Assembly (NCBI GenBank): GCA_021813325.1
Contig: JAKALA010000032.1
Span: forward strand, 1 to 43,577
Direction: 5' to 3'
Length of the DNA: 43,577 nucleotides
DNA from: a bacterium
GTDB taxonomy: Bacteria > Verrucomicrobiota > Verrucomicrobiia > Limisphaerales > UBA11358
A program made the translations under genes and the position numbers. Position 1 is the first letter of the stretch. The number at the start of each line of letters is the position of its first letter. Shown in pieces: positions 8,284 to 17,800 of this stretch. The notes under the pieces were generated by a model. The model was given only the letters and a program-made list of their open reading frames with translations, did not search any database and had not been told where the DNA came from.

Positions 8284-8742
8284 ATGAGCAAACAGTCCAG
8301 TTTATATTGCATAGGCCTTTTGATTCTAGGGTTTCTCATCGGATATTTTTTGGAGCACGCTCGTGCTGGGCGCACGCTGGCAGGGGCGTTTGCGGCCTTT
8401 CAGATCCGGGATTTGAGCGAGTCGGCGGAACGCGCGCAGAAGGCATATAACCAGGAAAGTGTCCCGGTGGCCATTTACGCGATGACCGAGCTGTTGGACC
8501 GGCAGCAGGCGGCCGAGAAGGCGGGCGAAACGGCGTTTTTGAGCAGGCAAATCATTGCGACCGATTTAATGCTGACACACGCGAGACTCGCGAAACTTTA
8601 CGGGGCGGCCGCCCAGCCAAATATGATCACTCAGCATATCACAGAAGCGCTCCGTTATGCCAAGATTGACACCAATCTGGCGATCACCAACCAGGATACC
8701 TTGATGAGTTTTCTGGCAAGGATTGACAAAGGAGCCAAATAA
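8284..8742 (+). CDS. Small membrane-anchored hypothetical protein
   Basis: A 152-residue protein of unknown function. From ATG 8284 (MSKQSSLYCIGLLILGFLIGYFLEHA) it has one N-terminal membrane helix (about 8-24) and a mostly helical, soluble remainder with QIRDLSESAERAQKAYNQES and ITEALRYAKIDTNLAITNQDTLMSFLARID, perhaps TPR-like. An open frame extends upstream to 8179 but overlaps the MFS gene, so I chose 8284. It begins 13 bp after the MFS stop and is likely in the same transcript, but nothing shows a functional link. A decayed transposase region follows directly. Confidence 0.62.
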   Translation: MSKQSSLYCIGLLILGFLIGYFLEHARAGRTLAGAFAAFQIRDLSESAERAQKAYNQESVPVAIYAMTELLDRQQAAEKAGETAFLSRQIIATDLMLTHARLAKLYGAAAQPNMITQHITEALRYAKIDTNLAITNQDTLMSFLARIDKGAK

Positions 8743-8984
8743 ATCGGACGTTTGCCGTTCAATAGCCAATGATGCTGACACGGGAACTCCGTTTCGCGCA
8801 CAACCTCATTGTCAGCGTCTGGATACTCGACCCGAGCCCCGAAGGGGCAAGGGCGCTCCGCGCGCGAAAAACTGGTCGAGGGCAGGCCACATCTGGTTTC
8901 CTGTTGGAGCGTCGCCAAGCATAACCAACATCAAGGGCTTATCCGTGATTTTGTGTGCGAGGCGGGTTCATGTTGTTTCGATGC

Positions 8985-9235
8985 GGTTCCCACGGATAGC
9001 ACCGCAAAGCGGTCGGGATAGCGGATGGCGAATTGCTTCATCCCGCTTTCCAGAACCCCGGTGGCAGCTTCCACTTGGCGGTGATATTCCGCAAGGCCCA
9101 ATAAATCAGCTTGACCGCCGCTTCGTCATTGGGGAAGTGCCCCCGGTTTTTGATGATCTTGCGCCGTGCTTGTTCACGCTCTCCATGGTGTTGGGGGAGG
9201 TGAGTCCCCCGGCGCACTTCCAGCGGATAAAGCCG
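8985..9235 (-). pseudogene. Decayed IS256-family (Mutator) transposase, C-terminal relic
   Basis: The minus strand encodes the C-terminal signature of IS256-type DDE transposases, spread over shifted frames. One frame gives TMESVN (compare NAIESLN of the family). A second (9175 to 9038) gives EQARRKIIKNRGHFPNDEAA and then KLIYWALRNITAKWKLPPGFW up to a TGA at 9038-9040. A third, from 9041, continues MKQFAIRYPDRF (compare LNQFAIRFGDR). At least two frameshifts separate the pieces, and the catalytic N-terminal two thirds are absent. I could not find terminal inverted repeats. The surrounding 8743-8984 and 9236-9444 hold no convincing gene; long open frames there have no family features. This marks an old insertion at the edge of the signalling island. 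Confidence 0.72.
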
Positions 9236-9444
9236 GTCCGGATAGACGGCGCGGCGTCTTTCGTGTCAATTGGGAGCCGCACCGTTTGGTTCGCCTCGGG
9301 ATTGCCCAACGTCCAAAAGACCGCGCTCGCTAATTTCGGGCTTCGCCTTTCCATTCCAAGCGAAGCTTGTTTCGCTGCCTTCGGATCATCAATTCGGTTC
9401 AGATCCTCACCGAACCTGCGGCCTGGCATCAAAACCCCATGCAT

Positions 9445-10290
9445 TCAGGGGAAATCGACGGTCTGGAGAATCTTCCGGTAGTTGTCGCGGCAGCCCGAAA
9501 CCAGTTCCCGAAGCGTTGGCTCGGAAAGCCTGGCGGCCTGGATAAACGGATCATTGACCGGGTATTCCCAGGTTTCAAATTGAAAGGTCGGCCCGGTCAA
9601 GGCGAGCAACCGTTTGGCAAACTGCAAAATCCCGGCCATGGTGAGCGTTTGCTGGTCGGGAACGGGCACAAGCTGATTGCGGATCACATCGCAGATGGCG
9701 GCCGGAAACCGCCAGTGTTCCAGCAACAGGGCGCCGGCATCGGCAAAATTGAAGCCCACGGCGGCCAATTCCCATTCCTCGATGGGCCGTTGGCAATCCC
9801 AGTAAATGGAAAACCCCTTTTCCTCGATCACATGATTGATCAATACACGTCCGATGGGATGCAAAATGCCCACTGTATAGGCGTCCTCCGAGACCAGATC
9901 CGTCACCTGGGCCAGCGCTTCCATGACGAGCGCCGCCGTGATGGACGCGCTCCAGTAATCCCGCGCCAGCACGCCGTAACTCGGCAGGTCACGCGCAAAC
10001 AACTGGCGGGCCAGGCTCAGGTTGATCACATGGATGACCTCGCCAAAACCCAACTGGCTGATGGCGGACAGCAGGTTGCTGTGCGGCGTGGCCGGCGCGT
10101 AATACGGGCTGTTGCTGATCCGGATGATGTCCGCCGACAACGGCCCGTCATTGCGCAGCAAGGCGCTGAAATTCTCCATGTCGGTGTTCGGGTCCTGGGC
10201 CATCTCAATGGCCTTGACCAGCACCGCCGGCGTCATTCCCAAGGCTTCAATTGTCTGGATGGATTTTTTAAAGTCGGTGGGATTTAACAT
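9445..10290 (-). CDS. HDOD domain signalling protein
   Basis: A 281-residue cytoplasmic HDOD protein (HD-related output domain without the metal-binding HD residues). From the ATG at 10290 it reads MLNPTDFKKSIQTIEALGMTPAVLVKAIEMAQDPNTDMENFSALLRNDGPLSADIIRISNS, which is the family's opening (P.L..V...I.DP...L..I...DP.L...ll.lANS). It continues with HSNLLSAISQLGFGEVIHVINLSLARQLF and EDAYTVGILHPIGRVLINHVI, matching the HDOD core up to about residue 215. HDOD proteins act in c-di-GMP, chemotaxis and general signalling through protein contacts rather than hydrolysis. Its start lies 43 bp after the stop of the MCP-like gene on the same strand, so the two probably form one operon. A longer open frame extends into that gene and was not used. 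Confidence 0.88.
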   Translation of the reverse strand: MLNPTDFKKSIQTIEALGMTPAVLVKAIEMAQDPNTDMENFSALLRNDGPLSADIIRISNSPYYAPATPHSNLLSAISQLGFGEVIHVINLSLARQLFARDLPSYGVLARDYWSASITAALVMEALAQVTDLVSEDAYTVGILHPIGRVLINHVIEEKGFSIYWDCQRPIEEWELAAVGFNFADAGALLLEHWRFPAAICDVIRNQLVPVPDQQTLTMAGILQFAKRLLALTGPTFQFETWEYPVNDPFIQAARLSEPTLRELVSGCRDNYRKILQTVDFP

Positions 10291-10333
10291 AACTTTTTCG
10301 GTTTTTGCGTTTTTCAAATGCCGGTCACATCCA

Positions 10334-12361
10334 CTAGAACAATTCAACATTATCACCAAAATCGGCTTTTGCGACCGGTGGTTTGGACCAACGGCCTTTC
10401 GGCGCGGGAGCCGGCTCGGACGCCACGTCGGTGGCGGGAACGGAAGGCGGCGGGATTGCTTCCGGCGCGGTTGCTGTCGCCACCGGGTTGGGCGGAGCCG
10501 ACGCCGCAAATTCGGGGGCGGTGGGGAATGACTCAAAAAACTCCATGTCCACCCCGGGGTCCATGGCCGGCGCGGCGGATTTCTCCGCAGCACTTTTCCC
10601 ATGGAGAACACGGTCAAAAATCTTCCGCTCGGACTCCATTGTGTAACCCGTGCGGACTTCATGCAACCCATCCGACCGCCCCGGCGAGCGGTTTATAAGA
10701 TCGCGGGCTGCCAGCTCGCCCAATGTTTTCAGGCGGGCTTGCGCTTCCGCCAAGGTGGCATCAGCGGTTTCCACATAGTTGATGGCGGCGAACGCCCTGG
10801 CTGTCTGGGTCTGGATTTGCTTGAACAGTCCGCCAATGCTTTGGACCAGAGCCAGGGCCGCGTCGCGCAATCCATGCAAATCCTTTTCACATTCGTTTCC
10901 GCGCCGGGAAAGCTCCGCCTGCTCAAACATGGCCCGGGCGTGCAAATCCTCAAACGCGCGCACGCTGCCGGTGAGTCCGGTCGCCACCTGATCCAGATTG
11001 GCGGCAATGGATTTACTGATGGCGTTGGTTTCCACGGAAATACCGCTGGTGCGCGCCGACAACACCTCCAAACCCGCGCCATGACTAAACTGGGCGGCCT
11101 GCACTTGGGCGTTCAAACCGATCAAGTGAATCCGGTGCGACAGGTCAATGACCACCTTGGTGAGGCCCGTGGCCATGTTGCCAACCGGCTGAAGCAGTTG
11201 ATGAATTTCCGCCGAGCGCCGCGCCATGTCTGCAACCTGGAGGCGCACCGCTTGGATCAAATCCAGCAACACTTGGATCATGCCGTCGGCCGAGGTGGTG
11301 TTGCGCTCGAATTCCTGCAACGATAGGCTGTCGGCATCGGCCGTGGCCAGGCAGTTTTGAATGTTGCCGATGCCGGTGCGAATCATGGTTTCGGCGTTGG
11401 CCAGGTCGGCTCGAACCGCCTGGAGCTGCTCCGCCTCCAGCCGGCTGAACTGCTCCAGCCAGTGGAGCGCGCCGGCCCCGGTGCTAAAGCGCTCCAGGAT
11501 TTGTTTCACGGCCGCGCGCGTGTGCTGGAGTTTTTGATTGATGATGTCCTGGAATTGCAAACCGACAATGATGTTGCGAATTTCGCCGGCAATTTGCCGG
11601 CTCAGGCCGCGGATGCGCACATCACGCTTCTGGTTTTTTTGCAATTCCTCGCTCAATTGGCGCAAGGAGCTTTCGATCCGCTTTTTTTCCAGGTTGACGA
11701 AATTCTTCAGGGTTTCGTTTTGCAGGGCGAGCTTGGCGCCGGCTTCATCAAGAATGTTCTGGACCCGCTCCAACTCCCGGAATTTGGTGTCAAATAGTTC
11801 GCAAACCTGCGAGTGCAGATTCTCAATGTCCTGGGTCAGCGCCGTAAACATCATTTGCGCCTCGGCGCCGAGCGGGGCCGATTCGATCTTGAACAGCGTC
11901 TGCATGAACTTGAGCGGGGCCATGGTGCCGCGCAGGCTGGTCTCCTCGCGCAACAACTGTGCAATATTTTCATGGTCCGAACGCAAATGGCGCAGCAGCC
12001 GGTCGGATTCCGCCAGGCATTGATCGAGAAACACCAGGGGCGATTCCACCACCTTGGTGCCGTTGACAATGATTTCTTTGCCTTGGGCTTGGCCCACCGC
12101 GAGGCAGATCAAGTGTTCAGAATCACCCACGAACTTTTCCCCCTGCCGGTTTAATTCCTCCAAGACTTGCCCGGTGGCCAGGAATTCCTTTTCCAAGTTG
12201 GCCGAGACCTTGGCCAAGTGCCCGGCCGCAACCGGCAATTCCGCGACGGCCCGGGTCAATTGCCGGCGCCGCTGGCGGCGGCGCACCAAAACAAAGTCCT
12301 TAACCTGCCGAATACGGTTCAGCACAGCGGTTTTCCATTTGGTGTAATTTCTTGGCAACAT
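10334..12361 (-). CDS. Soluble methyl-accepting chemotaxis-like coiled-coil protein
   Basis: A 675-residue, mostly helical protein with no membrane segment or recognisable ligand-binding domain. Residues about 240-300 contain IAGEIRNIIVGLQFQDIINQKLQH; the LQFQDI motif is frequent in MCP-like and CheZ-like signalling helices. Around 395-450 it has LIGLNAQVQAAQF then GAGLEVLSARTSGISVETNAI, a degenerate version of the MCP tip (LNAAIEAA...GRGFAVVADEVRxLA). The canonical acidic and arginine residues of the tip are mostly lost, so classic CheA/CheW coupling is doubtful. A Pro/Ala-rich segment (about 590-660) ends in the tail GDNVELF. It probably scaffolds or senses for the adjacent HDOD protein. 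It is divergent from the REC-PP2C gene across 412 bp. The start MLPRNYTKW is the only good ATG. Confidence 0.75.
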   Translation of the reverse strand: MLPRNYTKWKTAVLNRIRQVKDFVLVRRRQRRRQLTRAVAELPVAAGHLAKVSANLEKEFLATGQVLEELNRQGEKFVGDSEHLICLAVGQAQGKEIIVNGTKVVESPLVFLDQCLAESDRLLRHLRSDHENIAQLLREETSLRGTMAPLKFMQTLFKIESAPLGAEAQMMFTALTQDIENLHSQVCELFDTKFRELERVQNILDEAGAKLALQNETLKNFVNLEKKRIESSLRQLSEELQKNQKRDVRIRGLSRQIAGEIRNIIVGLQFQDIINQKLQHTRAAVKQILERFSTGAGALHWLEQFSRLEAEQLQAVRADLANAETMIRTGIGNIQNCLATADADSLSLQEFERNTTSADGMIQVLLDLIQAVRLQVADMARRSAEIHQLLQPVGNMATGLTKVVIDLSHRIHLIGLNAQVQAAQFSHGAGLEVLSARTSGISVETNAISKSIAANLDQVATGLTGSVRAFEDLHARAMFEQAELSRRGNECEKDLHGLRDAALALVQSIGGLFKQIQTQTARAFAAINYVETADATLAEAQARLKTLGELAARDLINRSPGRSDGLHEVRTGYTMESERKIFDRVLHGKSAAEKSAAPAMDPGVDMEFFESFPTAPEFAASAPPNPVATATAPEAIPPPSVPATDVASEPAPAPKGRWSKPPVAKADFGDNVELF

Positions 12362-12773
12362 CAGACCTCACCAAATCGCACATCCTCGGCCAACCGGCGG
12401 TTTTAATAAATAACTCCAGCTAAATGATTGAAAACCAAAGACCTGCCAGGCAGGGTCTTGGCGTCCATCAAATCGTTGTTAATTACAACCGACGACTTGG
12501 GCAACCCAGTTTCATCATGCCGGGTTCCAAAACACCACAAACGCCCCCACCCACTGGCGTTTGCGTCACCTCGTTATCGGTTATTGCCCGTTGAACTTAA
12601 GCGCCATTCGCAAGGTTCCACCAGCCATGGCCGGTGAACGTGCCTGGGGAGCGGTCGGACGGGAATTCGGCCCTGAAGTTTTCGCGCGGGAAAAAGGGAT
12701 TCAAGTCCGTTAATGCCGCGCCGATAAACGCAGATAGTGAATTGATGTGGGTGAACCGCCAATTTACTCGTGT
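12362..12773. other. Divergent intergenic region of the signalling island
   Basis: These 412 bp separate the leftward MCP-like/HDOD operon from the rightward REC-PP2C operon and should hold both promoters; I could not fix either. The only clear structure is an imperfect inverted repeat at 12435-12461 (CCAAAGACC ... GGTCTTGG with a TGCC/GGCA core). Short open frames here show no family features or plausible start signals. Confidence 0.5.
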
Positions 12774-14405
12774 ATGAGTATTGCCAATCCCAACCCATTG
12801 CCGCGTCCCCGGCGTGTGCTGGTCGTGGAAGACGATTTGACCAGCCGCGAACTGATCCGCATTGCCCTGGAAAAGACCGGTTATGCCGTGGTCCCGGTCG
12901 ATGGGGTTTGCGCCGCGCAGAAGGAATTAAATGCCTTGGGATTTGAGGCCTTCGATTGTGTGGTCACAGATTACCAGATGCCGGAAGATACCGGGCTGGC
13001 CCTGCTGGCCTGGTTGCGGGAGCACAATTCACAGTTGGCGACCATCATCCTGACCGCCATGGCGGAGAAACAACTGGTGGCGGATTCTTTGCGGGGCGGG
13101 GCCGTGGATTTTTTGGAAAAGCCCGTGGACATCCACAAACTGCGGGTGGCCATCATCAAAGCCATTGAGCAAACCCGCCAACGCCGCCACACGTTCGAGG
13201 TTCAAGCGGCGGTGCGGGAACTGGGGCGAACCCAATCCTGGATGTTGCAGGCGCGGGTGGCGAATCTGCCGGTTCACATTGATCTGTGTTTTCACCCCAA
13301 ACTGGAGGCGGGCGGGGATTTTTTCAGCCATTTCAGGCCCGGACCAGACAAATATTGTTGTTTGTTGACAGATGTGTCCGGGCACGATCTGCAAGCCGCC
13401 TACCTTTCCGCCTACTTTCAAGGTGTGGTTCGCGGGATGCTGGAGTGCGCCACGTCGCTGCCGGAAGTCTTTTGCATCTTCAACCGCATGTTGCTGGAGG
13501 AATGGAACCATGCCCTGCACGCCTCCGTCGGCACTTCGGTGGCCGTCTGTGCGCTATTAATAGACTTCAAATGGCGCACGGCAGATGTCATCACCTGTGG
13601 CACCCCCGCCCCGCTCTACGTCCCGCCCGAGGGACGATTGCAAATGTTGACGGAGCCAGGCGGCATTCCGCTGGGCTGGTTTGAGGATTTTGACGTGCCA
13701 GCCCGGATTCATGCCAGCATGCCCGGCGGCGCCTTTCTCTTGTGGACGGATGGCCTGGAAGACTGGGCCGAGAAAACCGGCGTCAGCCCGTTGAGCGCCG
13801 GTTTTGCCCTGCTCCAGGCCCGGGCCGGAGGACGCCCTGCCGTGGACCTGGGCGAAGCTTCCGACGACATTCTGTTTTCCACGGTCTGCATTCCTTCCGC
13901 CGGACAAAAAGCGCTGCGCTGGTATCCGCTCATCCACGAACGCTATCACGGCGGCCAACTGGCCGAGATCGACCGGCTGGGAGAACATTGGACGCGCAGT
14001 TTGCAGGTCGCCGTGCCGGATCTGGACCCGATGTTGAAGCACGACCTGTTGCTGGCCTCACGCGAATCCCTGTTGAACGCGTTGCAGCACGGCTGCCACA
14101 ATGAGGTTCAATGCTGGGCCACCTTTCAAATCAGCTTCGACCCCGAAACCCGCAAATTCCGCATCTGGGTGGATGATCCGGGAAACGGCCACGCTTTTGA
14201 CCTTGACGCCCACGAAATGACGGCCACCCACCATTTGGTGGATCGCCATCGCGGCTTGCTCCTCATGAAACAGTTGTCGCAAGCCCTTACTTTCGAGCGC
14301 CGGGGTGCCAGCGTGCTGATGGAATTGGGGCCGGAACCGCGCAGGCATGAACCCGCGCCAACCCAGCCCGCTGGCGGCGGAAATCCATTCTCCCGCAATC
14401 TTTAG
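12774..14405 (+). CDS. Response regulator-PP2C phosphatase-HATPase partner-switch regulator (HsbR-like)
   Basis: A 543-residue three-domain protein. The receiver domain (about 10-130) has the acidic pair in VVEDD, the phospho-acceptor D66 in VVTDYQMP and the switch Lys in FLEKPVD. A SpoIIE/RsbU-type PP2C phosphatase (about 160-395) shows LEAGGDFFSHF and LTDVSGHDLQAAYLSAY, with the metal-binding Asp residues retained, and LLWTDGLED. A C-terminal GHKL ATPase of the anti-sigma kinase type (about 400-530) has the N-box ESLLNALQHG, DDPGNGHAFD and RGLLLMKQLS. This layout matches HsbR of Pseudomonas and CrsR of Shewanella, where phosphorylation switches the protein between kinase and phosphatase action on a STAS antagonist. 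That partner is the next gene, 15 bp away. ATG 12774 is preferred over an in-frame GTG at 12747. Which sigma factor or effector it controls is not shown. Confidence 0.88.
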   Translation: MSIANPNPLPRPRRVLVVEDDLTSRELIRIALEKTGYAVVPVDGVCAAQKELNALGFEAFDCVVTDYQMPEDTGLALLAWLREHNSQLATIILTAMAEKQLVADSLRGGAVDFLEKPVDIHKLRVAIIKAIEQTRQRRHTFEVQAAVRELGRTQSWMLQARVANLPVHIDLCFHPKLEAGGDFFSHFRPGPDKYCCLLTDVSGHDLQAAYLSAYFQGVVRGMLECATSLPEVFCIFNRMLLEEWNHALHASVGTSVAVCALLIDFKWRTADVITCGTPAPLYVPPEGRLQMLTEPGGIPLGWFEDFDVPARIHASMPGGAFLLWTDGLEDWAEKTGVSPLSAGFALLQARAGGRPAVDLGEASDDILFSTVCIPSAGQKALRWYPLIHERYHGGQLAEIDRLGEHWTRSLQVAVPDLDPMLKHDLLLASRESLLNALQHGCHNEVQCWATFQISFDPETRKFRIWVDDPGNGHAFDLDAHEMTATHHLVDRHRGLLLMKQLSQALTFERRGASVLMELGPEPRRHEPAPTQPAGGGNPFSRNL

Positions 14406-14420
14406 ACAACGCTACATTTT

Positions 14421-14753
14421 ATGAAACCCGACATCAGCCTTGACCTCGCGCAGAAACAACTCCGCATCGCCATTCCCGGCGATTTGATCAGCACCAGCGT
14501 CCGCGCCCTGCACCAGGAAATAGATGCCGCCCTGATGGTTCCCGCCGGTGCCGCCGCTCCCTGGCAAACCATCACCCTGAATCTCGCGTCCGCCAAAATG
14601 GTGGATTCCATGGGCCTAAACTTGATCGTAAAAATATTGAAAACCGCGCAGAACGCCGGCGCCCGCCTGCAAATCATCTACCAAAACCCCAACGTGCACC
14701 GCACCCTGGTTTTCACCCGTTTGGATCGTTACGCCGATTTAATTAAAGGGTGA
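14421..14753 (+). CDS. STAS-domain anti-sigma factor antagonist (HsbA/SpoIIAA-like)
   Basis: A 110-residue STAS protein. The core LNLASAKMVDSMGLNLIVKILKTAQNAG contains DSMGL, the conserved phosphorylation loop, with S63 as the likely acceptor. It begins 15 bp after the REC-PP2C-HATPase gene and is therefore its probable substrate: phosphorylated by the GHKL domain and dephosphorylated by the PP2C domain, with the unphosphorylated form binding an anti-sigma or effector. Its length and fold order are normal for SpoIIAA/RsbV/HsbA. Between its stop and the next gene (14754-14896) I see no gene. Confidence 0.9.
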   Translation: MKPDISLDLAQKQLRIAIPGDLISTSVRALHQEIDAALMVPAGAAAPWQTITLNLASAKMVDSMGLNLIVKILKTAQNAGARLQIIYQNPNVHRTLVFTRLDRYADLIKG

Positions 14754-14896
14754 ACCGGCGCGCGTAACGCGCACCGTCAAAACATGGCAAGCCCCCTCGC
14801 GACATCCTGCCTGGCGAAAGCACGGGCGACTTTGTGCGCTGGATCATTGAGGCGCGCTCGGGCGGATCGCTTGAACGGCAGGTCTAAAGACGCGCC

Positions 14897-17800
14897 ATGA
14901 CTTCACGAGCCAACATGAAATTTCCGTGGCGCAAGGTGCTCGTGGCGCTCCTGGGCCTCCTCGTCCTGGGCGGCTGGCTGACGAGTTGGACGGTCAAACA
15001 GGCGGGGCTAGACGCCCGCGCCCGCCTCATTCAAAAAGCGCAACTGGTGGCTCAGGCCATCAATCTGGATCGCGTCAAGGCGCTGACGGGAACCGCCGCC
15101 GACACCAATTCCCCGGTTTACGAGCGGCTTAAAAACCAATTTGCCGCCGTGCGCTCGTTGAATCCGGATTGTCGTTCCCTCTGCCTCTTGAACCGCCACA
15201 ATGACAACCGTGTGGTGTTTATGGTGGATGATGAAACCGCCGGGGCAGCGGCGGGACAAGTTTATGAAAACGCGCCGGAAGGCCTGCGCCAGACGTTTTC
15301 CACCCGGACCGCCACCGCCGAGAGTCCTTACCAAAACCATGCGGGCAATTGCCTTTCTGTGGCCATTCCCATCCTGGATTCCAGGACTTCGTTGGACGGT
15401 CTGGCCACGCCGGCGGAAGCAAAAGCCATGGTGGAATCCGCGGTGGCATATTATCATCAACATGGCCGCGCCGATTTCCTGAAGGCGGCCAACAACCCCA
15501 AGGGCCAATTCTGCAAAGGCGATCTTTACGTTTTTGTTTACGACCGCAAAATGACGTTTCTGGCCCATCCCAAGCGGCCGGAACTGGTGGGCCAAAATTG
15601 GATTGATAAAAAAGACTGGGCGGGCGGGAAATATTTCCGGCGCGAAATACAGCAGGTCGCCCGTTCGCCGGGATACGGCTGGGTGGAATATGAATACGAA
15701 AATTTCCTCAACCACCGGCTGGATCACAAGACCGCCTATGCTGAAGGCGTGGATGATCTGGTGGTTTGCGCCGGCGCCTACAAAGGCGACGGACAATTGC
15801 TGGCCGTGCTGGGCATGGATTTCGCCGCCGGAAAATGGAACCGCGCGTTGTTGCGGGCGGCCATTCCGCCGGGGTTAATCACTCTGGCGCTGGCCGCCAT
15901 TCTGCTGGCGGGAGCCTATTTGCTCACCCGATTTTCCGGCCCGGATTCCGTCCGTTTGCGTTGGCGAAAGCATTTGGAGCCGGGCTTGGTGGTTGTCACC
16001 GGTCTGGCGCTGACCGGCTTTTTGACTTGGTTCATCAATTCACGCGAAATCCAGCATCATCGCGCGGCCTTCGAGCAGCTCGCCATCAGCCAGTCCGAGG
16101 CGTTGGTTTCCGGCCTGCATGACATTCGCGACGACGGTCTCGAAAGCCTGGCCGCGTTGTGCCAGCAATCCGGCCAGATTACATGGAGGGATTTCAGCGC
16201 CTTCACGCCTTACCTGTGTAAAAACCTGGTCGTGCAGGCCTGGGAATGGATCCCCGCCGTTCCGGCCGCCAAGAAGGCGGCGTTTGAAGCCCAGGCCCGC
16301 GCGCAAGGCCTGCCAGGATTTGAAATCTGGCAGAACGACGCCCAGGGGAAACGGGAGCCGGTCACGGAACGGGATTGTTATTATCCGGTCTTTTACACCG
16401 CACCGTTGGCTAAAAATATCCCGGCCCTGGGCTTGGATTTAGGCTCGGAACCCACACGCCGGGCGGCGGTGCTGGCCGCCGCCGCCACCGGCCTGACGAC
16501 CGCCACGGACCCCATCAAATTGGTGCAGGAAAACGGCAAACAAATCAGCCTGCTCATGCTCCGCCCGGTTTATCATCGGGAAAACTCCAAACAACTGCTC
16601 GGGTTTGCCCTGAGCGTGGTGCGGGTTGAATCCCTGCTGCGCAGCGTGGTTCAAAACGATTATGTTTACATGGATCTGGCATTCCTGAATCCGGATGGCT
16701 CCTCCGAGCTGCTCGCCCATTCCCTGCTCATGGATACCGCCGCGCCGGCGCCTTTAAAGCTGACCCGTCCGGTCATGGCTTTCGGCAAGACCTTTTCCGC
16801 GACGGTATATGCCGGGCCGGAATTCCTGCGGCTGCATGCCGTCCAAGACGGCTGGATGACCGGCCTGACCGGGATGCTGGTGACAGGCGTGTTCGCCCTC
16901 TTGATCAAAGTGCTGGTCCGGCGGCGCGAACAATTGCAGGAACTGGTTGAAGTCCGCACCGCCGCCCTGCGCGAAAATGAAAAAGTCCTGCGCGAAAAAG
17001 GGCATGTGCTGGCCAACGTCATTGCGGGCACCAACGTCGGCACGTGGCGCTGGAACGTGCAAACCGGGGAGGTGGAATTCAACGAGCGCTGGGCGGAAAT
17101 CGCCGGCTACACTCTGGCGGAACTGGCCCCCATTAATTTGCGGACCTGGCATAATCTGACCAACGAAACCGACCGGCAGGCATCCGAGCAGTTGTTGCAG
17201 GAGCATTTTTCAGGAAAATTGCCGCAGTATGATTTTGAATGCCGCCTCAAACACAAAAGCGGCCGCTGGGCGTGGATCCAAGATCGCGGCAAAGTCGTCG
17301 AACACACTCCCGACGGCAGGCCCCTGGTGATGGCGGGAACCCGCACGGACATCACCGCCCGCAAACGCGTCGAGGACACCCTGCGCAAATACTCCCTGGC
17401 TCTGGAGCAAAGCCCGGCCAGCGTGGTCATCACTAACCGGGCCGGAAACATGGAATTTATCAACCCGCATTTCTGTGAATTGACCGGCTACTCCCAGGCG
17501 GAATTGATCGGCGCCAACCCCCGCATTCTCAAATCCGGCCAGGTGCCGCCCCAGACTTACCGGCAGCTTTGGCAAACCATTTCCGCCGGCAAAATCTGGC
17601 GGGGCGAACTTTTGAACCGCAAGAAAAACGGCGACCTGTTTTGGGAATTGGCGCAAATCTCGCCCATAAAAAACCAATACGGCCATATCACCCATTTTCT
17701 CGCCCTCAAGGAGGATATTACCGAACGCAAGCAGGCGGATGCCGCGTTGCGCCATTCCGTTTCTCTGCTGCAATCCACGCTGGAATCCACCGCCGACGGC

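Noticed and set aside
8723-9481. Plus-strand open frame of about 250 codons
   Set aside because: No recognisable domain or start context; it runs antisense to the transposase relic and overlaps the end of two genes.
9445-10671. HDOD gene with a 127-residue N-terminal extension
   Set aside because: The extra Arg/Pro-rich segment lies inside the 3' end of the MCP-like gene and looks like frame-shadow sequence; ATG 10290 begins the family match.
14754-14896. Possible remnant coding sequence (GDFVRWIIEARSGG) before the hybrid kinase
   Set aside because: Too short, no start and no family match that I can support.
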